Of a DNA stretch of 5,991 bases, positions 1 to 5,680 are shown one piece after another (positions within the stretch are counted from its first letter, which is position 1; the number at the start of each line of letters is the position of its first letter). The translations under genes and the position numbers were made by a program. The DNA is taken from positions 1 through 5,991 of the forward strand of contig JAPSGG010000111.1 of the NCBI GenBank assembly GCA_031177845.1. The letters are read 5' to 3'. Source of the DNA: Chromatiales bacterium. GTDB taxonomy: Bacteria > Pseudomonadota > Gammaproteobacteria > JACCYU01. Below the pieces are notes generated by a model. The model was not told the DNA's origin, did not search any database, and saw only the letters and a program-made list of their open reading frames with translations.

Positions 1-303
1 CCCGGTGCTCATCGGACGCGGCCGGCAGGCGACCATCGGACTGCGGGTCCGGGTGCCCGACGACGCCGAAGCCGGCGAGCACCTGCTGGTCGACTTTCTC
101 GCTATGATGGCGCCACCGACGGGCTGCCGGTTCTGATCGCATATAAAGGTCGGATTTACGACGTAACCGATCGCGAGCCGTGGGATCGCGATGATGACTG
201 GCAACGGTATGCAGGCAAGGATTGCACGGCCGAACTGTGTGCGCATCCGCGGCGAGATGCGCTACTGGCTGGCGTCCCTTGTGTCGGAGTGCTCGAGGAT
301 TGA
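1..303 (+). CDS. cytochrome b5-like haem/steroid-binding domain protein (COG4892 type), 5'-truncated and probably frameshifted
   Basis: Frame 1 runs open from the window edge to TGA 301-303. From about position 91 it reads GRLSRYDGATDG, then LPVLIAYKGRIYDVTD, then a Trp-containing segment, YAGKDCTAEL, and a final VGVLED. This matches the small bacterial cytochrome b5-like family: a YDG-G-P-x-AYKG-x-YDVT core, a W, an AGxDLT helix and a terminal PVVGxL. The family normally binds haem through two histidines, one just before AGxDLT and one in APHG. Here the aligned positions appear to be Arg in QRYAGKD and Arg in HPRRD, with one His displaced by two residues, so bis-His haem binding is doubtful. 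Before about position 90 this frame does not look coding, and no start codon precedes the domain. The real N-terminus is therefore probably encoded in the frame at 2-136. The fold assignment is fairly secure; function is unknown. Confidence 0.65.
   Translation, partial: PGAHRTRPAGDHRTAGPGARRRRSRRAPAGRLSRYDGATDGLPVLIAYKGRIYDVTDREPWDRDDDWQRYAGKDCTAELCAHPRRDALLAGVPCVGVLED
2..136 (+). CDS. 3' part of an unidentified reading frame upstream of, and probably frameshifted into, the b5-like domain
   Basis: From position 2 this frame has strong coding character: nearly every third codon position is G or C as far as about position 95. The translation (VLIGRGRQATIGLRVRVPDD and on through GEHLLVDF) is varied and looks like a beta-rich segment. 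It enters from outside the window and stops at TGA 134-136. After about position 100 the coding signal moves to the next frame, which carries a cytochrome b5-like domain. I do not recognise the family of the N-terminal segment. Either this is the upstream half of the same gene, split by a one-base loss, or it is the tail of a separate gene overlapping the next one. The first is favoured because the downstream frame has no ATG, GTG or TTG before its domain begins. Confidence 0.45.
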   Translation, partial: PVLIGRGRQATIGLRVRVPDDAEAGEHLLVDFLAMMAPPTGCRF

Positions 304-529
304 GGAATCCCGAGCACAGCATTCGTCACCGCTGCACTGTCCAATTCTTCAGGACCGTCGCCGCGAAGTAACCATCGCGGCATGGCGAGAACTCCCCCGC
401 CCGCTGCGGCGCATCGGTCGATCCCCTTTGCAAAGCGAACAGCGGGACCGCAGGCTTGCAGCCGAGCGGGGATTTTAACTGGATTTCAGCCGATATAAAG
501 GGAATCCTGGCTCTATTAGTGAGGGTGGT

Positions 530-1405
530 TCAGTTGCCGCGGTTTGCCAATAGGTCGTTAATGATCGGCGTGAGGATGACCTCCATCGCGAATCCCATCT
601 TGCCGCCAGGCACCACGATCGTGTTGCGCCGCGACATAAAAGAATCCTTGAGCATGTTGAGCAGATAGGGAAAGTCGACGTTGAACCTCCTAGGATCTCG
701 AAACCGGATGATGACGAAACTCTCATCGGCCGTCGGGATCTCGCGCGCGATGAACGGGTTGGACGTGTCGACCGTCGGGACACGCTGAAAGTTGATGTCG
801 GTGAGCGAGAACTGCGGCGTGATGTACTGCACGTAATCGCGCATGCGGCGCATGATGGTATCGACCACGGCTTCCGTGGTGTAACCGCGCACTGCGTTGT
901 CGCGGTGGATCTTCTGTATCCACTCCAGATTGACGATCGGCACCACGCCGACCAGCACATCCACATGGCTTGCGATGTCGATTTTGTCAGTTCTTAGGCC
1001 GCCATGCAGACCTTCATAGAACAGCAGGTCCGTGTTGGGTCGAATGTCCTCCCACGGCGTGAACTCGCCAGGTTGCAACCCCTCGTAGGGCGCAGCCTCT
1101 TCCGGCGTGTGCAGGTACAGTCGCTTCTTGCCTGTACCGTTTTTCCCATAGGATCTGAACAGTTCTTCCAGCTTGTCGAACAGGTTGGCCTCGGCGCCGA
1201 AGTGGCTAAGACTGCGGCCTTCTTTCTCAGCTCTTCTGATGGCCTCCGCCATCTCCACCCGCGTGTAACGATGAAAGCTGTCACCCTCGATCACCACCGG
1301 ATTGATGCCCTCGCGCAGGAAGATATGCTCGAAGGCGCCTTTGACGGTCGAAGTGCCCGCTCCGGAGGAGCCGGTGACGGCCACGATGGGATGCTTTTTG
1401 GACAT
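530..1405 (-). CDS. cbbP: phosphoribulokinase, class I bacterial type
   Basis: ATP-dependent phosphorylation of ribulose-5-phosphate to ribulose-1,5-bisphosphate, the Rubisco substrate, in the cytoplasm (Calvin-Benson cycle). The 291-residue product has the usual length of the octameric proteobacterial enzyme. A P-loop, GSSGAGTS, lies at residues 12-19. The numbering falls in register with the Rhodobacter sphaeroides enzyme: catalytic base Asp42, His45, Arg49, Glu131 (FYEGLHG), Lys165, Arg168, Asp169 (QKIHRD), Arg173 (RGYTTEAV) and Arg187 are all present. DINFQRVP and VDTSNPFIAR further mark the class I family. The ATG start is well supported by an AGGAGGT Shine-Dalgarno 5-6 bases upstream. 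The gene stands alone, divergent from a SulP transporter, with no other cbb gene in view. Nothing suggests inactivation. NADH activation and AMP inhibition are known for this class but cannot be read directly here. Confidence 0.97.
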   Translation of the reverse strand: MSKKHPIVAVTGSSGAGTSTVKGAFEHIFLREGINPVVIEGDSFHRYTRVEMAEAIRRAEKEGRSLSHFGAEANLFDKLEELFRSYGKNGTGKKRLYLHTPEEAAPYEGLQPGEFTPWEDIRPNTDLLFYEGLHGGLRTDKIDIASHVDVLVGVVPIVNLEWIQKIHRDNAVRGYTTEAVVDTIMRRMRDYVQYITPQFSLTDINFQRVPTVDTSNPFIAREIPTADESFVIIRFRDPRRFNVDFPYLLNMLKDSFMSRRNTIVVPGGKMGFAMEVILTPIINDLLANRGN

Positions 1406-1410
1406 GCCAG

Positions 1411-1417
1411 ACCTCCT
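1411..1417 (-). promoter_or_regulatory. ribosome binding site of phosphoribulokinase
   Basis: The minus strand reads AGGAGGT, a perfect Shine-Dalgarno core, five bases (CTGGC) before the ATG at 1405. It fixes the start codon and suggests efficient translation. The other genes in the window have much weaker sites. Confidence 0.85.
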
Positions 1418-1439
1418 ACATCGGCGGTGCGCGCGTGTT

Positions 1440-1468
1440 CTTATAGGTAGACGTACTAGCTAGGTAGA
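1440..1468 (-). promoter_or_regulatory. possible phosphoribulokinase promoter
   Basis: On the minus strand TATAAG (1440-1445) matches the sigma-70 -10 box at five of six bases. Seventeen bases upstream lies TCTACC (1463-1468), a poor -35 match. The 17-bp spacer is one copy of the tandem repeat at 1444-1477, apart from two bases at its ends. A weak -35 beside a good -10 fits an activator-dependent promoter, as with CbbR-controlled cbb genes, but I see no convincing CbbR site. This is inferred from consensus only. Confidence 0.3.
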
Positions 1469-1477
1469 CGTACTAGC
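1444..1477 (+). repeat. perfect 17-bp tandem duplication in the phosphoribulokinase-SulP intergenic region
   Basis: TAGGTAGACGTACTAGC occurs twice head to tail (1444-1460 and 1461-1477) with no mismatch. The junction creates the palindrome CTAGCTAG (1457-1464). The repeat overlaps the proposed -35, spacer and -10 of the phosphoribulokinase promoter, upstream of its ribosome binding site. It may be a paired operator or a recent slippage duplication; two copies do not distinguish these. Confidence 0.85.
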
Positions 1478-1604
1478 ATGCACCAAAGCCATCTCATTGC
1501 CAAAATGCTGCGTCCTGCATGACTAACATGGGCAAACGCGAAGATCCGATACACGCGCCGAAGATGGTTGGCCTGCGCAGTCTAGTCGATGGCACACTGC
1601 GCGC

Positions 1605-3389
1605 GTGAGCGTCTATTCCTGGCAGCGCCGAATACCCCTTCTAAGCGATTGGCCGCCGCTCAATCGTGTCACCCTACGCGCCGATCTATGGGCGGGGCTG
1701 ACTGGCGCGGTGATCGTGCTGCCACAGGGGGTGGCCTTCGCCATGCTGGCTGGATTACCACCGGCGGTTGGACTCTATACCGCCATTGTGCCCGCGATCG
1801 TGGCCGCCCTGTTCGGTTCGTCTTGGCACCTGATCTCGGGGCCCACGACCGCGATCTCCATCGTCGTGTTCTCATCCATTGCGGCACTGGCGCCGGTTGG
1901 CTCGGACAGGTTCATCGAGCTCGCGATTTCGACAGCCCTACTGACCGGCGCAATCCAGCTCATATTGGGCATTGCAAGGCTAGGCGCGCTGGTCAAGTTC
2001 GTCTCGCACACGGTGATGGCTGGGTTTACCGCCGGGGCGGCCATCCTGATCGTCACCAGTCAATTGCAGCACGCGTTCGACTTGCCCGTGCCGGCTGCGG
2101 GCTCTTTCGCTTACAAGTGGCTGGCGTGGTATCGAGGACTCAACGAGACTAACTTCTACGCGGTGAGCGTCGCGCTTGTAACGATGATGATAGCGCTCGC
2201 TGTTCGGCGCTGGCGGCCGCGGCTACCTGGCATGTTGATCGCAATGGTGGCAGGCACGTTGGTATCACTAGCGCTCAACGGTCCTGCACATGGCGTGCCT
2301 CTGGTTGGGGCTATACCCAGCCATCTGCCCCCCTTCTCGCCGCCCGACGTTAACCTGGCCACATTTCGGCAGCTAGCGCCGAGCGCGCTGGCAATTGCTC
2401 TGCTGGGATTGGTCGAGGCCACGTCGATCGCGCGCGCCATCGCCGCTCGCTCGGGCCAGCTTATCGACGGCAACCGCGAATTTATCGGCCAAGGGCTTTC
2501 GAACCTCGTGGGAAGCTTCTTTTCCTGCTATCCGGCATCGGGCTCGTTTACGCGCACGGGCGTCAACTACGCGGCCGGCGCGAGGACGCCCGTCGCCGCC
2601 GTCACCTCGGCCGTCATTCTCATTCTGTTTCTGGTGTTCGCCACGCCACTGGCTGCCTGGCTGCCCATTCCGGCGCTGGCAGGAATACTGATGCTGGTGG
2701 CCTGGAATCTGATCGATTTCCGCCATATCTATCGGATACTGCGCACGTCGAAGACTGAGACGGCGGTCCTGCTGACCACCTTTTTCTCTACCCTGCTCCT
2801 GGACCTGGAACTTGCGATCTACGCCGGCGTGCTGCTATCGCTGGTGCTGTATCTCAACCGTACAAGCCGGCCTAATATCGTCACATTAGCGCCGGACTCC
2901 GACGATGAGCGGCGTCGGCTGGTCAATATCGAGCGCAAGCCATTATCGGAATGCCCGCAGCTCAAGATCATACGCATCGACGGCTCACTATTCTTCGGTG
3001 CGACGGATTATTTGGATACCAAGCTGCGCGCGCTGGCTGCCCAGTCGCCGGAGCAGAAGCATCTGTTATTGGTCTGCAGCGGCATCAACTTCGTGGATAT
3101 GTCGGGCTGCGATCTACTCGCGCGGGAAGCCGACCGGCGCCGGGCCAAGGGTGGCAGCCTATCGCTAGTCGGCTTGAAAATGCTCGCGCGTGCCACGCTT
3201 GAGCGCAGCGGTGCCTTGAAGCGCTTGCACCGAATCTACATCTCCAAGCATGAGGCCATATCAGAGATATACAAGATTTTGGATCCGGAGATCTGCGCGC
3301 GCTGTACGCGGCGCGTATTCAAAGAATGCGCGGAATGCGCGCAGAGGTCGATGGCTTCTGAGGCCGTAACCCGACCGAAATCCGCCTAG
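1605..3389 (+). CDS. SulP/SLC26 family anion transporter with C-terminal STAS domain
   Basis: Inner-membrane anion transporter of 594 residues; sulfate and bicarbonate are the common substrates of the family. Hydrophobic helices fill about residues 25-418. Signatures are GLYTAIVPAIVAALFGSSWH with SGPTTAIS (57-85), and SGSFTRTGVNYAAGARTP (312-329), the counterpart of the family's SGSLSRTAVN motif. Glu271 in GLVEATSIARAIA sits where SulP proteins carry an acidic ion-coupling residue. The Glu is more like proton-coupled members than the Asp of sodium-dependent BicA, but this rests on alignment by eye. A STAS domain covers about 445-560, with VDMSGCDLLA around 497-506. The tail has two CxxC pairs, C564/C567 and C575/C578. 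The GTG start at 1605 has no clear Shine-Dalgarno, but no other start lies in frame between it and the upstream stop. It diverges from phosphoribulokinase, suggesting but not proving a role in inorganic carbon uptake. Confidence 0.95.
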   Translation: MSVYSWQRRIPLLSDWPPLNRVTLRADLWAGLTGAVIVLPQGVAFAMLAGLPPAVGLYTAIVPAIVAALFGSSWHLISGPTTAISIVVFSSIAALAPVGSDRFIELAISTALLTGAIQLILGIARLGALVKFVSHTVMAGFTAGAAILIVTSQLQHAFDLPVPAAGSFAYKWLAWYRGLNETNFYAVSVALVTMMIALAVRRWRPRLPGMLIAMVAGTLVSLALNGPAHGVPLVGAIPSHLPPFSPPDVNLATFRQLAPSALAIALLGLVEATSIARAIAARSGQLIDGNREFIGQGLSNLVGSFFSCYPASGSFTRTGVNYAAGARTPVAAVTSAVILILFLVFATPLAAWLPIPALAGILMLVAWNLIDFRHIYRILRTSKTETAVLLTTFFSTLLLDLELAIYAGVLLSLVLYLNRTSRPNIVTLAPDSDDERRRLVNIERKPLSECPQLKIIRIDGSLFFGATDYLDTKLRALAAQSPEQKHLLLVCSGINFVDMSGCDLLAREADRRRAKGGSLSLVGLKMLARATLERSGALKRLHRIYISKHEAISEIYKILDPEICARCTRRVFKECAECAQRSMASEAVTRPKSA

Positions 3390-3410
3390 TACGGGCCCTC
3401 AAGGCGGAGA

Positions 3411-3569
3411 CCATCGTTCCCGCGCAGGCGGGAACCCAGCGTCGTCAGGAAGGCACCATCCAAACTATCAATCTTAAACGGGGAAGGGTACACCGGGTGA
3501 CGCAGGCCGTACGGGCTGGTGCCTTTGAAGGAATGGATTCCTTATCGCGTCATTCCTTGGAATGACGGG
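3411..3569. repeat. palindromic MITE-like intergenic element between the convergent SulP and trmB genes
   Basis: About 160 bp made almost entirely of nested inverted repeats. A hairpin at 3416-3435 has an 8-bp stem, GTTCCCGC/GCGGGAAC. AAGGCACCA (3450-3458) pairs with TGGTGCCTT (3517-3525). AAGGAAT-GG-ATTCCTT lies at 3528-3543. CGTCATTCC-TT-GGAATGACG lies at 3548-3567. The outer ends are imperfect inverted repeats: CCATCGTTCC against the reverse complement CCGTCATTCC. This resembles the dispersed 'CGTCATTCCCGCG...GCGGGAATCCAG' elements common in proteobacterial intergenic DNA. It encodes no protein. Lying between convergent genes, it could act as a bidirectional terminator, though neither hairpin has a run of T after it. 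Confidence 0.7.
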
Positions 3570-3584
3570 TCAGTCAGAACTTTC

Positions 3585-4271
3585 CTAAATGCGCCGATAG
3601 ATCAAATCAAAGACTCGGTGCCCCAGCTGCTCACCACGCTCCTCGAATTTGGTCGGGGGTCGGCTGGCCGGGCGCGGTGAAAGGTGTGCACCGCCAGACG
3701 TGTTAAGGAAGCCACCGTCGGCCTCGACGGTCGCAAGCATGTGCAAGGCGTAATCTTCCCAGTCGGTCGCCATATGCAATCGGGCCCCCGCCGTCAGCCG
3801 CTCATGCAGCAAACGAACGAACTCCGGCTGCACGAGCCGGCGCTTGTGATGCCTCTTCTTTGGCCACGGATCGGGGAACCACAGCAACACCTCAGACAGC
3901 GAGGCGGCCGGAATATAGTCGCGCAGGACGATCGCGGCGTCTTCCGAGATCACGCGCACGTTCTTCAAGCCCCTGCCTTCGAGTAGGCGCAAGAGGTGGC
4001 CGACGCCTGGCCGATGCACTTCAATGCCGATGAAGTCACGCTCGGTCGAGTTTTGAGCGAGTGTCGCCAGTGCCTCACCGTTGCCGAAGCCGATCTCCAG
4101 CGTGACCGGCGCGGTGCGGCCGAAGATCCGTTGGAAATCAAGCGGTTCGGAAGTTAGGTCCAGTCCGAAGCGGGGCCATAAACGCTCCAGCGCATCGCGC
4201 TGTGCCGATGTGATGCGCCCCTCCCGCCGCACGTAGCTGCGGATCCGCCGTAGATTCTTAACCTCGGTCAC
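3585..4271 (-). CDS. trmB: tRNA (guanine-N7-)-methyltransferase
   Basis: SAM-dependent methylation of guanosine 46 in the variable loop of tRNAs, giving m7G46; cytoplasmic. The 228-residue product is the usual length. The N-terminal IRSYVRREGRIT (10-21) is typical of proteobacterial TrmB. The SAM-binding motif EIGFGNGE lies at 59-66, followed by GIEVHRPGVG (82-91). WFPDPWPKKRHHKRR (131-145) contains the family's active-site Asp134. ATDWEDYA (168-175) and RPASRPPTKFEERG (200-213) complete the set, so the enzyme should be active. The start is GTG, directly preceded by an in-frame TAA-CAC, so no longer form is possible. Its Shine-Dalgarno is weak (GGCGG), and the leader is part of an inverted repeat. 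It lies 78 bp behind thiG on the same strand, and co-transcription with thiS-thiG is likely. Confidence 0.96.
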   Translation of the reverse strand: MTEVKNLRRIRSYVRREGRITSAQRDALERLWPRFGLDLTSEPLDFQRIFGRTAPVTLEIGFGNGEALATLAQNSTERDFIGIEVHRPGVGHLLRLLEGRGLKNVRVISEDAAIVLRDYIPAASLSEVLLWFPDPWPKKRHHKRRLVQPEFVRLLHERLTAGARLHMATDWEDYALHMLATVEADGGFLNTSGGAHLSPRPASRPPTKFEERGEQLGHRVFDLIYRRI

Positions 4272-4273
4272 GT

Positions 4274-4349
4274 GTTAACCGCCGATCGCAGAGCGTGCGC
4301 AGGAATATTAAAGATGGCTTATCAATCTCTGCGCTCTCTGCGGTTAAAC
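4274..4349 (-). repeat. long imperfect inverted repeat in the thiG-trmB gap
   Basis: TTAACCGC (4275-4282) is the exact complement of GCGGTTAA (4340-4347). CGCAGAG (4287-4293) complements CTCTGCG (4327-4333). CTCTGCG recurs at 4336-4342 with a 9-bp period. Together these can fold into a two-part stem enclosing about 33 bases, spanning the whole gap between the thiG stop and the trmB start. It could be an RNA processing or partial termination element. The CTCTGCG/CGCAGAG units resemble short dispersed repeats found in many bacterial genomes. Confidence 0.6.
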
Positions 4350-5153
4350 TTAAAAGAACGTTTCGTCGATCGGCGATGAAGCCGAAGCATAGCGTTTGCG
4401 CGGCATACGGCCCGCAAGAAATGCCTCGCGCCCGGCGGCCACCGCTTTTTTCATCGCGGATGCCATTAGCACCGGATCACGGGCAGCGGCAATCGCCGTA
4501 TTCATCAACACGCCGTCGCAACCCAGCTCCATAGCCATAGCCGCATCCGAAGCGGTGCCCACGCCGGCATCGACGATGATCGGCACGCCCGCATTCTCGA
4601 CGATGGTGAGGATGTTGTACGGATTGCGGATCCCTAAGCCCGACCCTATAGGCGCTGCCAGCGGCATGACGGCGACGCAGCCCATCTCCTCCAGACGCCG
4701 CGCGGTAACGGGATCATCATTGGTGTAAACCATGATCTTGAAGCCGTCCTTCAGCAGGGTCTCGGTGGCCTTGAGCGTTTCTGTGACATCCGGGTACAGC
4801 GTCTTTTCGTCGCCGAGCACCTCCAGCTTGACCAGATCGTGGCCGTTCAGCAGTTCCCGCGCCAGACGGCAGGTGCGCACCGCATCTTTGGCATTGAAGC
4901 AGCCGGCGGTGTTCGGCAGGATCGTATATCGATCCGGCGGTATCACGTCCAGCAGATTGGGCTCATCAGGACTCTGGCCGATGTTCGTACGGCGGATCGC
5001 CACAGTAACCATCTCCGCACCACTGGCCTCGACTGCCGCCCGAGTCTGCTCCAGGTCCTTGTACTTGCCGGTGCCGATCATCAGACGCGAGCGATAATTC
5101 CGCCCGGCGACCATCAGTGTATCGCCATGAATCGACTCAGCAATATTGTGCAT
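4350..5153 (-). CDS. thiG: thiazole synthase
   Basis: Forms the thiazole phosphate moiety of thiamine from 1-deoxy-xylulose-5-phosphate, dehydroglycine and the sulfur carried on ThiS thiocarboxylate; cytoplasmic, TIM-barrel fold. Numbered from the upstream GTG, the Schiff-base lysine is Lys111 (LVKLEVLGD), with Glu113 and Asp197 (IIVDAGVG). The spacing equals that of Bacillus subtilis Lys96, Glu98 and Asp182. Other family marks are IGTGKY, TVAIRR, LPNTAGC and [15 protein letters not shown] chose ATG 5153 (267 residues), since AGGTGG on the minus strand places an AGG five bases before it. GTG 5159 (269 residues) immediately follows an in-frame TAG and overlaps that Shine-Dalgarno. The neighbour thiS supplies its sulfur donor and trmB follows. 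Confidence 0.96.
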   Translation of the reverse strand: MHNIAESIHGDTLMVAGRNYRSRLMIGTGKYKDLEQTRAAVEASGAEMVTVAIRRTNIGQSPDEPNLLDVIPPDRYTILPNTAGCFNAKDAVRTCRLARELLNGHDLVKLEVLGDEKTLYPDVTETLKATETLLKDGFKIMVYTNDDPVTARRLEEMGCVAVMPLAAPIGSGLGIRNPYNILTIVENAGVPIIVDAGVGTASDAAMAMELGCDGVLMNTAIAAARDPVLMASAMKKAVAAGREAFLAGRMPRKRYASASSPIDETFF

Positions 5154-5222
5154 ATCCACCTAGTTCAGTTCCGGCGATGTCAGTTGGCATGAGACTAGCC
5201 ATCCCTAGCGCAACATGGTGCC

Positions 5223-5243
5223 CGGGCTGAGCCCCCCAGCCCG
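5223..5243 (-). terminator. GC-rich stem-loop between thiS and thiG
   Basis: CGGGCTG (5223-5229) pairs with CAGCCCG (5237-5243) around a 7-base loop. An alternative pairing, GCCCG (5239-5243) with CGGGC (5250-5254), would compete with it. No T-run follows in the thiS-to-thiG direction, so intrinsic termination is doubtful. It may attenuate or stabilise the transcript. Confidence 0.35.
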
Positions 5244-5272
5244 AGCTTCCGGGCCGGGCATTCGCCGGGCAA

Positions 5273-5289
5273 TGACACGTTAAGTGTCA
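5273..5289 (-). repeat. small inverted repeat just after thiS
   Basis: TGACAC (5273-5278) and GTGTCA (5284-5289) form a 6-bp stem with loop GTTAA, 15 bases past the thiS stop. Its role is unknown: possibly an RNA stability hairpin or a protein-binding palindrome. Confidence 0.4.
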
Positions 5290-5304
5290 ATTCTTTAGTC
5301 CGGC

Positions 5305-5532
5305 TCACCCGCCTCCAATCGCATGCACGATCTCAACACGGTCGCCCGGCTGGAGCCGACGTGCGGCGTAGTGGCTGCGCGGGACGATCTCCTCGTTGAT
5401 CTCCACCGCCAGCCGCTTGCCCTCCAGCTCCAGCATCTGGATAAGACCCGCGGCGGTGATATCGGCCGGTACTGGTTTGGGCTCCCCGTTGAGCAGAATG
5501 TTCATCTCTCTGGTGGCGCTTGATTCGGACAT
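5305..5532 (-). CDS. thiS: sulfur carrier protein ThiS
   Basis: Small ubiquitin-like (beta-grasp) sulfur carrier. Its C-terminal glycine is adenylated by ThiF or an equivalent and converted to a thiocarboxylate that donates sulfur to ThiG in thiazole synthesis. The 75-residue product has the family core: MNILLNGEPKPV, then LIQMLELEGKRLAVEINEEI, then RLQPGDRVEIVHAIGGG. The family usually ends in GG, so the GGG end gives the required terminal Gly-Gly. Two starts are possible. ATG 5532 gives 75 residues, with AGGT about 12 bases upstream. ATG 5505 gives 66 residues, the usual family length, beginning exactly at the conserved MNI; its only Shine-Dalgarno-like bases (AGAGAG) abut the start. The longer form is listed, but the shorter may be right. 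It diverges from the tRNA-Gly gene. Confidence 0.92.
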   Translation of the reverse strand: MSESSATREMNILLNGEPKPVPADITAAGLIQMLELEGKRLAVEINEEIVPRSHYAARRLQPGDRVEIVHAIGGG

Positions 5533-5591
5533 CGTTTAAGTTTACCTAAAAGGTACACGTTGCAGGGCTATGATGACGCCCCATCTGGTCC

Positions 5592-5597
5592 TACAAT
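5592..5597 (+). promoter_or_regulatory. possible -10 box of the tRNA-Gly gene
   Basis: TACAAT, five of six to the sigma-70 -10 consensus, ends nine bases before the first base of the tRNA. That would allow a very short leader. No good -35 is found 16-18 bases upstream, so this is tentative. Confidence 0.3.
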
Positions 5598-5606
5598 GGC
5601 GGCATA

Positions 5607-5680
5607 GCGGGTGTAGTTCAATGGTAGAACCTCAGCTTCCCAAGCTGATGACGTGGGTTCGATTCCCATCACCCGCTCCA
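5607..5680 (+). tRNA. tRNA-Gly, anticodon CCC
   Basis: A complete 74-base cloverleaf. The acceptor stem is GCGGGTG (5607-5613) with CACCCGC (5670-5676), then discriminator T and genome-encoded CCA. The D arm is GTTC/GAAC. The anticodon stem is TCAGC (5632-5636) with GCTGA (5644-5648) around loop TTCCCAA, placing anticodon CCC at 5639-5641. The T stem GTGGG/CCCAT encloses TTCGATT. It decodes GGG (with GCC and TCC isoacceptors expected elsewhere). It stands alone, divergent from thiS. tRNA-Gly genes are frequent integration targets, and the DNA just downstream changes character, but no integrase gene is seen. Confidence 0.97.

Noticed and set aside
191..478. 95-residue plus-strand frame
   Set aside because: It overlaps the b5-like coding region in another frame, is Arg-rich with no recognisable motif, and extends into non-coding DNA.
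304..529. Terminator or small gene between the b5-like gene and phosphoribulokinase
   Set aside because: Only weak 4-5 bp stems (for example GGCT-TGC-AGCC) and no T-run hairpin or ribosome-bound short frame were found. I see nothing supportable here.
1444..1477. CRISPR-like array
   Set aside because: There are only two copies, directly abutting with no spacers.
1589..2152. Alternative ATG reading frame overlapping the SulP 5' end
   Set aside because: It is out of frame with the clearly conserved SulP transmembrane sequence and has no family match of its own.
4839..5192. Plus-strand frame of 117 residues opposite thiG
   Set aside because: It is a shadow of thiG on the opposite strand, and the thiG protein is fully conserved.
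5533..5606. TPP (THI-box) riboswitch upstream of thiS
   Set aside because: The minus-strand leader lacks the conserved CTGAGA and the downstream ACCTGA-type element, and only 74 bases separate thiS from the tRNA.
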